A stretch of DNA of 64,000 nucleotides from assembly GCA_021234155.1 (NCBI GenBank), contig JAJEKV010000054.1, positions 1,242,001-1,306,000 of the forward strand. Reading direction: 5' to 3'. Made by a program: the position numbers and the translations under genes. The notes beneath the pieces are model-generated. The model ran no database searches, was not told the origin of the DNA, and worked only from the letters and a program-made list of their open reading frames with translations. The DNA is from Isoetes taiwanensis. Its lineage: Eukaryota; Streptophyta; Lycopodiopsida; Isoetales; Isoetaceae. Below are positions 22,021-34,104 of the stretch, in pieces; the stretch's first letter is position 1; every line of letters starts with the position of its first letter.

Positions 22021-23190
22021 ACCTTTATGCTAATATTTGTGTTTGGAACATTCTGGTCAATATAACAACATTGTAATTGATTTATAACTGCCCGATATAT
22101 GTCCAACATTGCAAAATATGATATTGTAATTACATTCCAACCAGTTTATTCCTGTTTTCTGAAAATTATCCAAACTTTTTGTTGGACCTTTCACGTATGC
22201 TGCTCTAGGAAGTGATTTCAATAAAGCAACTCAAGCAACTAGACATGGAGCTGATTTTGCAGAGCAGTTTTGCCCAGTGGCATTGGAAATCCTTCAGTTC
22301 AGATACGTAGATGGAAGAAATATCCAAGGCATTGTAAGCCCCAATTCGTTCTAACTACTTTGTTCGAGAATTGGAAAATAGAGACCTACCTATGGAAGAA
22401 CATAATGTATCTGTAGATTCAAGTCCTGACAAATTGAAGATGTGTTAATCTTTGATATCATATTGCAATTTCTGTGCTATATTTTGGGGGTATCCATTTA
22501 CTTCATGTGCTTAATTGGGTTGTCTCTTCAATGTGTCATCTTCTCCTCTTCAACTTCATGTTTTATTTTGTGTCCCTATGACATTTGGACATAATGCAGT
22601 ATCTTATAAATTTACCAGTTGAAGTCCACCTACACTTTATTAACATGGAGCTGAAAAGAATAGTTTATTAAAGTTATGGAATTTCAAAGTAGATGGAGGT
22701 GTAAATGGACTTCTATGGTGCATTTCACCATGATTTCTACCAATGGGTTTGCAAAAAAAATGTGCAACGTTCCATGCTGCAAAACTCTGCTAGGAGGGTT
22801 TAACTCCAGATGCAATCCAACTTATGGCAAATTTCCATATCCAATTTTACATGCAATTTTCATTCTCAAGTTATGGGAAATTCTCTTATCCAATTTTGCA
22901 TTGTCAACTGGTTTTATAGCAAGGGCATAAAATAAGAGCCCAATACTGCAATCCCCTTTCCAATCCATTCATTATAGTTCCTAATGCATTTCAATTAGTG
23001 TTGAAACACGTATTAAGATGGTTCTTTAATAGTTAAGACTATTTTGGGAACAATCACGCTCTCTCTCTTTCTATTCTTCTTGATCTTTGTCAATGCTACA
23101 CAATGAATGTATTACATCTCCAATGAATGTACTACATCTCCAACATCCATGTTTGACAATAGGACATTCCTTTCTCCTTAACATTTGTAC
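22021..23190. other. No recognised gene
   Basis: Noncoding as far as I can see. A short duplication, CAATGAATGTA-TACATCTCC, occurs at 23100-23140. Confidence 0.4.
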
Positions 23191-23195
23191 ATTGT

Positions 23196-24808
23196 TGTAA
23201 CGGACCTAGCACCAACATTAAGATGTAAGTAACGTTGCCATTATATAAGAGTGCATTTTCAATGGTAAAATAAATGATTATGTGCTAGGAATACATGCAT
23301 GCAATGTGTCCATGCATGCAGTGTGTGCATGCATGCATGCAAGGGCATTGCTAGGTTATATAAGCGCAACAATATTATTCTTGATTTCTGGGGAAGGAAT
23401 TTTTCCATGGGAAAGAAGTCTTTTATGTGATGGTGAAGCATTCGGAAGGAGATAGATTGCAGATGGATTGTTGAAGGAGCGAGTTGTGTGCAGAGATCTG
23501 GGAGCGTTGCTGGGAGCACAGAGGAAGCAAGCGGGATTCCAGGTGGGGATCAAGCCTTACACCTGGGGTTTTCTAGTGTTTGTATAGCTGTGTTGATTTA
23601 ATAATGATTGCTTTGAACGTAGTATAAACTTGGAGTTAAATCATATGAGCATGGTCATGAATAGAATAGAATAGGCATGCATGGTTAATGGATAGCGAGC
23701 ATATTAACCAATTCAATAAACTAGTTAGCAGGGTTATGGAAGCCACCGTCATTAAGGTTATAAGTGGTAATTTGAAGGAAGTTGATCTAGTTAAAAGTAA
23801 TAAGATATTAGTGAAGGTTGTATTTTGCTTAAGCACCGGGCATTGCATGTTGCATGGTAGAGATAGTAATGTTTATATGAGGATTTCCTTTGTTGCATGA
23901 GGTGTAAATTATGGAATTTCTAAGGTAAATTTGATATGGAAATGTGCCTAATTGATATTGGGTGGAATTCATAGTATTGTGATCTATGTGTAGTATAATT
24001 CTTTGATATAGACCTCTGGGGCCGGAGTCTAGGTGCGATGGTCTAGACTCGCGGTTATTGCACAGTGCTATGGTATTATTTGAACATCGGGCGTTGGTAC
24101 CATATGGTACAACGTCATGCACAGTTAAGTGGTCCTCCAATGCCGGACCTTGCAATGTGGATGGGTGTGTACACACGTGGTTACCCCCCTCTATGTCACC
24201 GCCCGATCACCGAAGTTGACCTTGCTCAGACCCAGAGGAATATTGGTTGCAATGTTGATGCTATGATTGCTTGGTTGTTATATATGTGGTCTTCTTTGTT
24301 GGAATTAAGTTGCATTGGTCATGCTTGCTAGACTAGTTACTTGGATTGCAGGGGCGAGGCTACGGTAAGGTTAGGTTGTTGTTCTAGGTTAACGCCTTGT
24401 ATTGTTGAAGCTAGATATGTCCTAGATCCCCGATCCCCACTTAGTCCGTGTGACTAACCCCGTGGTTGATGGTGTAAGCAGAGGTGCTGCGATGCTTCGG
24501 AAAGTAGCCAAGTCGGAAAGGCGAGAGTAGAAGTGTGTGGATTCCTATTCAATAAACTTGATTATTATTACTATTATTTTTCTATATGGGCTTGAAGCTA
24601 TAGTTATTAAGAACATTCATTGTGTGCGGGGATATTGCTGAGTAATGGGCAAGTATATGTTTGGGACCTTAGAATATGTACAAAGATTAAATTCTTTACC
24701 TAAGTATACATGTATTAATTTCTTGAGTCCCAGAGATTAAGTAGATCCAACGGTAGAGATCGATGGGATCTCCAGTTACCGAGAGGTTAACTGGCCAGGC
24801 CCGTCACA
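23196..24808 (+). repeat. 5' LTR
   Basis: Starts TGTAACGG and ends CCGTCACA. It contains a GCATGCATGCATGC alternating run (23275-23340), a TATATAAG TATA box at 23357-23364, and AATAAA at about 24550, consistent with U3 and R/U5 signals. The small frames inside recur in the other LTR and are not genes. Confidence 0.9.
23357..23364 (+). promoter_or_regulatory. LTR TATA box (TATATAAG)
   Basis: TATATAAG in the U3 part of the 5' LTR, duplicated at 27143-27150 in the 3' LTR; likely the element's own promoter. Confidence 0.6.
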
Positions 24809-24810
24809 GT

Positions 24811-24822
24811 TGGTATCAGAGC
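24811..24822 (+). promoter_or_regulatory. Primer-binding site for initiator-Met tRNA
   Basis: TGGTATCAGAGC, two bases after the LTR end, the standard plant retrotransposon primer site. Confidence 0.9.
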
Positions 24823-26836
24823 ATAGTTGGATCCTTGGATGTATGATAACGAAGTCTAGATTCAAGTTGAGGTTGTTGGATTATGCTAATAGTATTCAAT
24901 TGAATATATGGGGAGATGATGGCCTTAGAGGAGGCGTGACAAATTGTTTTATGAAGGTATGTGAAATTGATTACATGGTATTTCTATAATCTTGGTTGAT
25001 TTTCTATCCTGCAAAGCAGATAAGCTAGAAAAATGTACTTCATCAAGGGGCTAACTTTGATTTAGGGTTGCCAATGTGTGCATAGCATGGAAGTGATGTT
25101 TGAGGGAGGTTAAGTTACAGGTATTGCGTTTCACTTTGGTAACCACTCCTTATAGTGTAGATGTGATCTCATAGTAGTATACTCTGGTGGCAAGAAAATT
25201 TGGAATAAGCAGTGCATGATATATAATGCCTATGATATTCAGGGAAGGTTCATCTCACCATATCGGATGAATAAGATTCTTGATGTGATGTTAGGTGCAT
25301 CCTTTTGAAGATAAGATTGAGAAAACCATGCAGCATCTATATATTGATATCCAGTGGTAAAATAACAATAGGTTGCTAAGTTGATATCATTCAGGCTATG
25401 GTTGGATAAGGTTACAACATGGTGGTTGTAAGACAAATTTTGAGAATGCTTAGATATGGTTATAAAATAAGATTGACATGATAGTTGGATTGGAGCTCAT
25501 GTGTAAATAGCAGATGTGTGACGTAGAAGGAAATGTCATGATTACATCATGGTCCTACTTGAGGTCTATAAAGTTGTTGACCCTAGGGTTATGGCTAGAA
25601 TAGTCGGTGATAGCCTTGAAAAAGTTCTTGGCCTTGAAAAAACTTCTTGAAGTATAAGAAAGCGCTTAATGGAACAAAGTGGTCAGGTTACACACTTATA
25701 TTTAGAGAATGATGTCCACTTAAATTATGGCAGATTGAAGAATTGATTGGCCAAGATTGAACAATGTCATCCATCTTATGGATAAGGAAGAAGAAGAAGA
25801 CGATGAATAGAGGAATAACATATTTAATCGTGGTAGTAGGTAAACCATGAAGTTGAACGAAAGTGTTGTCAGATAAAGGCCAGACATGAGATAAAGGCAG
25901 AGGGGAATGTATAGACATGGGGAAGTGCCATTTTTGAAAATCTTAGAATGTAATAGAAGAGTTGTAAGCATATCTAGTAATGGTGCTTCCATGTATCGTA
26001 ATTATTTGGCATGCTAGAAGTGATTGTAAATTAATGGAGGGATGGTGATTGCATTACTTGATTAAGGATACAGTCAAAGGATTGAAGTTGTGAACGAAAT
26101 ACATGAAGTAAGAGCTTCACTGAAATTAACGGCAATTGATGCCTATAAAATCCTGTTGAAAGACTAACCAGTGTGATGGGGTAATATGTATGGGAGTAGG
26201 CTAAATATAGAGGCCAAGTGTGTAGCCTAGGATACTTCAATGTCATTGGATGAACTCGTAGAGGAATTCTCTGTACCATGGGTTATAATTCTTATGGGAT
26301 CCCTTGTATCAACTTAAGCATACCTAGCTATAAGATACCCAGACTGGGGGACTTGATTATGTATTTTGCTTGTTACTTTTTGGATTTGGCCACCCAAGAA
26401 GTCTCGAGAGATTACATATCTAGTTTGACCTGAGTATCTCTTTGGAATGGTGGGTTTTTTTTTTCTATGGCACGTATGCATTAACTGCCTTATGTTTATT
26501 ATATTGAATTGGATATGTATGTTCCTCTAATATACTCATAATATTTGAGTTAGTTTTAGACTCGGCAGTATGTTAAATTGAATGTTAGAAGGGTCGTGCA
26601 TTCGAGGTATCTAGTATGTATCTTTCCTTTAGCTTAAATTACTTGTATGAAGCTAGCTTTGAACTTTCAAGTTTGGAGAGGCATCATCTTGGATTGGAAG
26701 GCTAAGCAATTGTGTTTGACAAGGATGGGTCAGTTCTAAGGGACAAAATTGTATTCATTTGGGAGTATGTTGAATTGAGGATTAAGATGTGAAAGCATAA
26801 AGGGAAGAGACCCGAGTAATTAAGGAGGCGACTATA

Positions 26837-26860
26837 AAAAAAAAAAAAAAAAAAAAAAAT
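26837..26860 (+). repeat. Poly(A) run inside the LTR element
   Basis: An uninterrupted run of about 23 A in the 3' part of the interior, upstream of the polypurine region. Confidence 0.85.
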
Positions 26861-26979
26861 TTAGATCAATGGTTGAGTTTGTTCCAATGAAGATGTCACA
26901 AAGGGAGATACAAACTAGATTTTTCATGAGTGTTTAAGATGCACCATGAGGACATGGGTTGAATTTTTGGAGGAGAGAT

Positions 26980-28589
26980 CAGAACGGACCTAGCACCAAC
27001 ATTAAGATGTAAGTAACGCTGCCATTATATAAGAGTGCATTTTCAATGGTAAAATAAATGATTATGTGCTAGGAATACATGCATGCAATGTGTCCATGCA
27101 TGCAAGCAGTGTGCATGCATGCATGCAAGGGCATTGCTAGGTTATATAAGCATAAACAATATTATTCTTGATTTCCGGGAAGGAATTTTTCCATGGGAAA
27201 GAAGTCTTTTATGTGATGGTGAAGCATTCTAAGGAGATAGATTGCGTATGGATTGTTGAAGGAGCGAGTTGTGTGCGAGATCCGGGAGCGTTCTTTGGGA
27301 GCACTGAGGAAGCAAAGCGGGATTCCGTGGGGATCAAGCCTTACACCGGGTTTTCTAGTGTTTGTATAGTTGTGTTGATTTAATAATGATTGCTTTGAAC
27401 GTAGTATAAACTTGGAGTTAAATCATATGAGAATGGTCATGAATAGAATAGAATAGGCATGCATGGTTAATGGATAGCGAGCATATTAACCAATTCAATA
27501 AACTAGTTAAGCGGGTTATGGAAGCCACCGCCATTAAGGTTATAAGTGGTAATTTGAAGGAAGTTGATCTAGTTAAAAGTAATAAGATATTAGTGAAGGT
27601 TGTATTTTGCTTAAGCACCGGGCATTGCATGTTGCATGGTAGAGATAGTAATGTTTATATGAGGATTTCCTTTGTTGCATGAGGTGTAAATTATGGAATT
27701 TCTAAGGTAAATTTGATATGGAAATGTGCCTAATTGATATTGGGTGGAATTCATAGTATTGTGATCTATGTGTAGTATAATTCTTTGATATAGACCTCTG
27801 GGGCCGGAGTCTAGGTGCGATGGTCTAGACTCGCGGTTATTGCACAGTGCTATGGTATTATTTGAACATCGGGCGTTGGTACCATATGGTACAACGTCAT
27901 GCACAGTTAAGTGGTCCTCCAATGCTGGACGCAGCGTGGATGGGTGTGTACACACGTGGTTACCCCGCCTCTATGTCACTGGCCTGATCAGCCGAGTTGA
28001 CCTTGCTCAGACCCAGAGGAATATTGGTTGCAATGTTGATGCTATGATTGCTTGGTTGTTATATATGTGGTCTTCTTTGTTGGAATTAAGTTGCATTGGT
28101 CATGCTTGCTAGACTAGTTACTTGGATTGCAGGGGCGAGGCTACGGTAAGGTTAGGTTGTTGTTCTAGGTTAACGCCTTGTATTGTTGAAGCTAGATATG
28201 TCCTAGATCCCCGATCCCCACTTAGTCCGTGTGACTAACCCCGTGGTTGATGGTGTAAGCAGAGGTGCCGCGATGCTTCGGAAAGTAGCCAAGTCGGAAA
28301 GGCGAGAGTAGAAGTGTGTGGATTCCTATTCAATAAACTTGATTATTATTACTATTATTTTTCTATATGGGCTTGAAGCTATAGTTATTAAGAACATTCA
28401 TTGTGTGCGGGGATATTGCTGAGTAATGGGCAAGTATATGTTTGGGACCTTAGAATATGTACAAAGATTAAATTCTTTACCTAAGTATACATGTATTAAT
28501 TTCTTGAGTCCCAGAGATTAAGTAGATCCAACGGTAGAGATCGATGGGATCTCCAGTTACCGAGAGGTTAACTGGCCAGGCCCGTCACA
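26980..28589 (+). repeat. 3' LTR
   Basis: Matches 23196-24808 from AACGGACC to CCGTCACA; the first bases read CAG instead of TGT. Differences are concentrated in the first 370 bp and near 27930-27985, while the remaining kilobase is almost identical. Confidence 0.88.
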
Positions 28590-28594
28590 ATTGT

Positions 28595-28889
28595 TGATGC
28601 CATTTCTACTTCTTCCATTATTCTATTCTATTATTTCATGTGCCGGTGATTAATGCCTCACCTCATGAAAGCCTATTACATCTATTACCCCACTATATCT
28701 ATGAACATTATTTGACATAAATTGCATTTACAGACATGATTACATTTTCAACTCTTTAATTACCTACAAACTCCACACGCATACCCATTTCACACGCCCG
28801 TGAGCAATGCCCGGCATCGCCGGGCATACGTTTCTAGTAAGTTTTAGTAAAAGAAATATATTATATACTCTCAAATGTGGAGGAAGCTC
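28595..28889. other. Flank right of the LTR element
   Basis: AT-rich. CGTGAGCAATGCCCGGCATC followed by GCCGGGCATACG forms a small GC-rich inverted repeat (28809-28830). Otherwise nothing is recognised. Confidence 0.35.
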
Positions 28890-29475
28890 TAGCTCCTAAG
28901 CTAAGTTCCTCACTTTCCAAATTATTCTAAACGACCTTATATTCCATCTAAGTGTTAGCTCCTTCATTGTACCAATTCTAAACTTGCCTTTCTTCACTTC
29001 TTAGCCAAAATGATGCATCTAAGTGTTAGCTTGTCTGATCTGTGTTTTACTCCAACATTGTATCGATTCGAAACTTGCCCTTCTTCACTCAAATAGATGC
29101 ATCTTTCTCAAAGCTTATGTTTGACTTGCGTTTAACTCCAAACTTTTGTCTCACTTGTGCCTTTAATATGCACTCCCTTGGTTCTTTGATGCCACCCTCC
29201 ATATCTCGGAGCATATCTTGTGCTAATTGTGCCTTTGATACTTGATCGTGCTTGTGTAAGCATACAACACTAATATCCATAGGTGAATACGAATTGGGAT
29301 ATGCCTGTAGCTGAGGCTTTACACTATCATACGCGGTTTTGCCGCTATTTTTGCTTGTCCTATATGTACATTCTCAACATGTCCTTTAGTACTCTGTTTA
29401 ATCTCTCAATCGGGCCATCCGTCTGAGAATGGTATGCTGGGGTTCAAGTCTTAGTGTCAAACTTCATATTATTCA
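28890..29475 (-). pseudogene. Ty3/gypsy integrase C-terminal relic
   Basis: Minus-strand reading gives TPAYHSQTDGPIERLNRVLK and DMLRMY, a clear match to the plant Ty3/gypsy integrase signature TPAYHPQTDGQTERVNR, at about 29370-29450. Further along (29280-29090) comes KAQLAQDMLRD...VRQKFGVKRK, like the AQ-rich helix after the integrase core. Stops and frame changes are frequent, and no LTR, reverse transcriptase or target duplication was found with it. It is a decayed fragment separate from the LTR element to its left, since the ATTGT duplication closes that element at 28594. Confidence 0.7.
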
Positions 29476-32400
29476 TAGTACTAGAACTTCTTGAAGTTCT
29501 GTTTTAGATGACACTACCAACACATCTGATGTTGATGACATAGATTTTGGGCATGTGAAAGTAGCTTAGTGATGTTACTATTGAGCTATATGTAGAATAA
29601 AATTTAATGGCCCTGGATGACGCACTTATACAGAAGGAAATATATGTGTAGAGGGTGGAAACAGCACCTCCATATGTGTTTTTAAAAAGCAACTCTTATC
29701 CCTTCAGATTGAAAATTGACCTCTAAATATGTGTGGAAATGGGTCTGAAAAACCTCCTTCCCATTTACACAAGGATTGTAACATAAGACAATGATAAAGT
29801 TTCATCAATGCCTTTTTTGAGATATTCTTCCCACATTCACAACTGACATCTTTTGCCACTTTGATTCTTCTAATTGTATTTCTATGCATCCTTTGCCATT
29901 TTGATTCTTCTAGTTGTATCAATCTGCTTGTGGTGATGGGTATCATCAATTCTAGTAATACAAAAAAGCTATTTTTGCTTAGATGAAAAGAAGCCATTTT
30001 GGCAGACGTAATACAAAGAATTTAGCATAGCAGATCTCCTAATGAAGAGGCAAGGTCGAACAGATTTAGACGCCATCAATTTTTCCAGTGATAGCTCAGT
30101 TTGAATTGGAGGTAAATTCCAGACCAAGCAAGTTTGGAACCATACGCAAAAATATGTTCTCTTTAGTTGTGCCCATTTCATGGTTACGAAACACGACCAT
30201 TTTGGCCGTGTCCCACGGTTGCAACGGATTTCTAGGAGAATCCGTGGTGAACATGGCCATGACCGTGTTTTTGGTGCTGATACAAACAATGGGCGTGTTT
30301 AGCCGTTGCCAGGCTGTGGTGTAAGCAAACAACGGCCGTGTTTGATAAAAAAGCCCTGCAACTATAACAAAAAAATTACAAAGATCTATTTTGTTTTTCC
30401 CTTTTCATGTTTCACGCCTCTTTTTTATTCTATTATTCGTTCCTGCTGTTCCTATTGTTCGTTGCTTCGATTCGATTGTTTGCTATCCATCCCTGCCGAG
30501 GCATTGCTTTTCCTCACCGAGTGCTATCTTCCACACAGTCGGTTAGTCCACGTTTTAGCACAGTTGGTTGGTTAGTTAGTATTAGTATTAGTTAACCCGA
30601 GCACAAGCATGTAGCTTGAGATCAGTAATTGACATTCATTCCTTGCCAAAGGAGTATTCCTTGAGATCAGAAGATGGGGACTCATCCTTTCCGTGCAGCT
30701 TCTCTAGCAACAATTAGATGCTGTGCACACATGTAGAGCCCTAAGCAGGCAGATTTTGCAGACATGTACAGCTCTAGCAAGCGGATTTTGTAGGTTCAAT
30801 TAGGCATTCAGTTCATACATTGTGACGTCTGTTCATACAATGTGATGTCTGCTTATGCAAGGCAAGGAAAACTATGCAGCATATGCTGAACGTATGAATA
30901 TCAAGTTGGAAAACTATGCAGCATATTCTTAACATATGGATATCAGTTGTGAGAAACAAACTCTGTTTTTTTTTAGAAATTTAAAGTATCTTTTGGGAAT
31001 ATTCCCATGTTATCCGTTTCCATGTTCCGTTGTCATTTTCGTTTTTCAGAATTTAGGGGCCCGTTGCGTTTTTCGTGGCCTTGTTTTGTAACTATGGCCC
31101 ATTTGCAAATTACCTATTGTTCCAACCAATTTGTTACTTCAACTGATATTTTTATTAACTTTTTGAATTTGCTTTTACGATTTTCATCTGTGCTTATTTC
31201 TTCTATGTTACCAACTCTTAACAGTCTGAATCATTTATAACTCTACTATAAGTATTGCTTTGGTCTCACTTGGATAGATCCAAGTTCTTTCTAACCATGC
31301 CAACATTTCCATTCCTTTACTCTAGTTCTTTCATGAAACTACATCCGCAGTGTGCCATGGTTATTGGTTATGTCCCAATTTCCACAGTTAGCATAATAGT
31401 TTACACAATTTTTAATGGCCTCATCCAATTTGAATTGCTTATTGATGTAGAGAAGCTGAGATTTGGCATACATAGATTGTTATTACGAGATATAATTGGT
31501 CAAGTTGAAGGAATTGCAATAGATAACTGAACCTAGAGAGAGAGAGAGCACAAGCTTCTAAGACAAAGATCACTATGTTCACAAGCTTGTGCACAAAGCT
31601 AGAATACCAATTGATTTGTCTTATGATAAAACATCAATGGGTCGCCCCTTGGACTCTCTCAATTAGTATTTGGATGGAAAAAGTGCGGGATTACCACTTA
31701 GTTACATTCTTGGCCAGTTTCGGCAATTATACAAAAAGGGTGGAAGATCTCGCCAAAAGTTTGAGATATTGCTATGGTGTCATTAGAAATCTACCCTTGT
31801 AGCTATGGTGCCTTAAAAGATACCCGAATGCAAATTATGTTGCCAGATTTGAGAGCGATTCTGCTGCCATCGCCTACTCTGCCATCGCAATCTCTGGTTT
31901 TGCCATATTTTAAAAGCGTTCCTACTCTGCCATCAGCATTCCCTACTCTGTTGTGCTCTTTGCGCTATGGCCTGCAAGACAAAGATTTGAGCGCCCACTC
32001 TGCTCTAAAGCCGCACTTAAGGGGCGTCCCTTGAAAAAGCCAAAACCCAAAATTACCTAAAAGGATGCTAAGGCACCAATGGGTTGCCCGTTGGAAGACC
32101 CATTGATGCATCGACATCTTCGCACCGTTGTGATGACCTTGCAAGTGGCAAGGAACGGTATTATTTGTGACTTTGTATTTAGTATAATGTGTGCTAGGTG
32201 GTGCCATATAGACCACAACAGAGTATTACGAGAGGTCAATAAAATATGACTCCGATACATAAATCATGCAATTATTGTAAAACACGAGAATCTGAAACGT
32301 GCATTCATTTGGAATATTATTGTTTTAAGTAATTGAACAAATGTAACTGAATCAGTTGCTATTAACATCTTCACGTTGTTCCCGTGGCTCGGAACACGTG

Positions 32401-33159
32401 TGCTCCACATGTTTTTTCCATTAGGTGGTCTACTTGTTATCGAGAAGAATATCAAGTGAAATTATCTTTACTGTCCATAGATATGTATATAGATAGGTTT
32501 ATCATGGTTTTATTAGAATAAGAAATGGAAACAAGCTCTAGCTTGCTTTTCATCTCTTTAACTGACTATTATATTTTTCTAGCATACCAGAATTCATGCT
32601 GGAAAAGAAAAATAAAGATTTAGGAAGCTTTTTCTATATAGAATCCCAATCATAGAAGTGAAATAAGAGCATAAAACAGATAATAAAAAAGAAACAGGAT
32701 TACGATCTATAACTCACGTCTCAATGCTAAGGTGATCCCCAACAGTCTAGCCTTTGGATTCGTATCAAAAACTCCTTTTTGACCATCGGCAAGTAATGTC
32801 GAAAAATATAACATAATTGATATCAAACAATAGAAGTTCACTCATTAGACCTCGGTGACCATTTATCAAATTCTATGCAAGTTCCAAACCTTTGAATTTT
32901 TCTCTAGGTCCTTTTAAATATACCTATTGAAATGGACGAGCTTAGGGCCACAGTTTCACTCCATAACTGTAATGTGAAATGGCCATGATGCACTGCTCCC
33001 TAGCCATGAGTTATGAATCCAGCTAATGATATCTGCAATTGAAAGAACCTTGCAACAGACTTTGGTATATCCCTAAATTGAGGCAAGCAGGTCTTCTGCT
33101 GATCCATCTTATCGTGAATGATGCATAGAACATTCTCTAGCTCCATTGTAGATCAGCAT
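29476..33159. other. No recognised gene; small tandem duplications
   Basis: No supported coding sequence. Local duplications are present: a 41-bp-period pair at about 29850/29891 (TTTGCCA-TTTTGATTCTTCTA), and paired short repeats at 30770-30850 (GTTCATACA-TGTGA-GTCTG) and 30866/30911 (GGAAAACTATGCAGCATAT). A GA microsatellite lies at about 31535-31548. Confidence 0.4.
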
Positions 33160-34104
33160 CTCCACATCCACTATGTTGACCGACATGCCATCTGCTCCAT
33201 CATGTGAATTCTCATGTCTTTACGAACAGCTAACCTTTCCACCTCACGCTTCGACTTCTCGAGTTTATCTAGCAACTCAACACATATATTGGAGAAGTTG
33301 TTATGTTGCATCCTCTTCACATCTGAAAAATATTTGGTCCATAGCTTGCTGAAGGCTGACTGTGAGATCTTGTCTACTTTCATTTCCTCTAGAAGGTTGT
33401 TGATCATTTATAAAATGACTTTCTGCGTGAAATATGCAGGCAACATTCAAACTACTTTCCCGTGCCCACATCAACTGCGCTTTTGTGAGGCATACTCTCA
33501 GCATGATAGTCAACAAACTTCTCGAATAGGCTCTGAGCTGCAAGCACCCTTGGGGTTGTCCTAACCTTTCTCCAATTACCGTGCCAACCTATTTGCGCAC
33601 CCCTCTTTTGGTTCTGTTTGAATCTCCACCATGTAGTAGCTGATATACCTAGTATAGTTGTGACTACACTGCTACATATCCATGTCCCACCGATAGGAAA
33701 TCCCTTGTTCCTAGCATCAGGTGATGGCCCAAATGCATGTTCTGTAATGTTGTAAATATATGTTTTTCTAGCGTCATGAGTCTTCTCCTTATAGATTGAT
33801 CTGGCTTCCACAAGTTCTTATACTATAAATCTACCAAAGTAGTTGTTGGGGCAGCTATAATCTCTCCTTCTAATAGCTTGCATGGTCTCATTACTACAGT
33901 TGCTATCATCTTTGATAATCTGAGCTTTTTCCTTTCTCGTGTTCCTCTTGAGGAAGTTGTATGGCTTTTTTTTTTTTGTATCAGCATATCCAAAGGGAGC
34001 ATGGACGGAATGTCATTTTCATCTGCAAGAATATGTAGCATTATAACAGGGGGTTTCTTTTGTATTTTTGTACGTTTTTTCCTAAGGTTTTTATATGATT
34101 TCAT
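33160..34104 (-). pseudogene. DUF7869-like mobile-element protein, N-terminal part
   Basis: Minus-strand frames 33452-33811 and 33171-33407, in different phases, give the region that precedes the DUF7869 core in relatives: GTWICSSVVTTILGIS, WWRFKQNQKRGAQIGWHGN, LFEKFVDYHAESMPHKSA, then KISQSAFSKLWTKYFSDVK. The order (Cys/Gly-rich recognition part, basic linker, SMPH block, FSKLWxxYF block) matches my memory of the family. The core domain with ENKN and GHTH does not follow on this strand, so the copy is truncated as well as frameshifted. The separate frame at 33823-34104 is Lys/Arg-rich and may be the N-terminal tail; that part is less sure. Complementary in coverage to the C-terminal relic at 1-1518, but on the opposite strand and too far away to be one copy. 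Confidence 0.5.

Larger units (their letters stand above)
23196..28589 (+). mobile_element. Non-autonomous LTR retrotransposon with 1.6-kb LTRs (LARD-like)
   Basis: Direct repeats of about 1.61 kb (23196-24808 and 26980-28589) flank a 2.17-kb interior. The 5-bp duplication ATTGT borders the element (23191-23195 and 28590-28594). The left LTR starts TGTAACGGACC and both end CCCGTCACA. Directly after the left LTR is TGGTATCAGAGC (24811-24822), complementary to the 3' end of initiator-Met tRNA, fixing plus orientation. A GGAGGAGAGATC purine run precedes the right LTR. The interior has no intact gag or pol. A stretch near 25850-25920 faintly recalls the linker before Ty3/gypsy integrase, with stops. 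Long LTRs with a gene-poor interior fit a LARD-like element driven by a related Ty3/gypsy. Confidence 0.88.

Noticed and set aside
23688-23900. Small conserved gene present twice (also 27470-27682)
   Set aside because: Both copies lie at the same place in the two LTRs of one element, so the similarity is explained by LTR identity.
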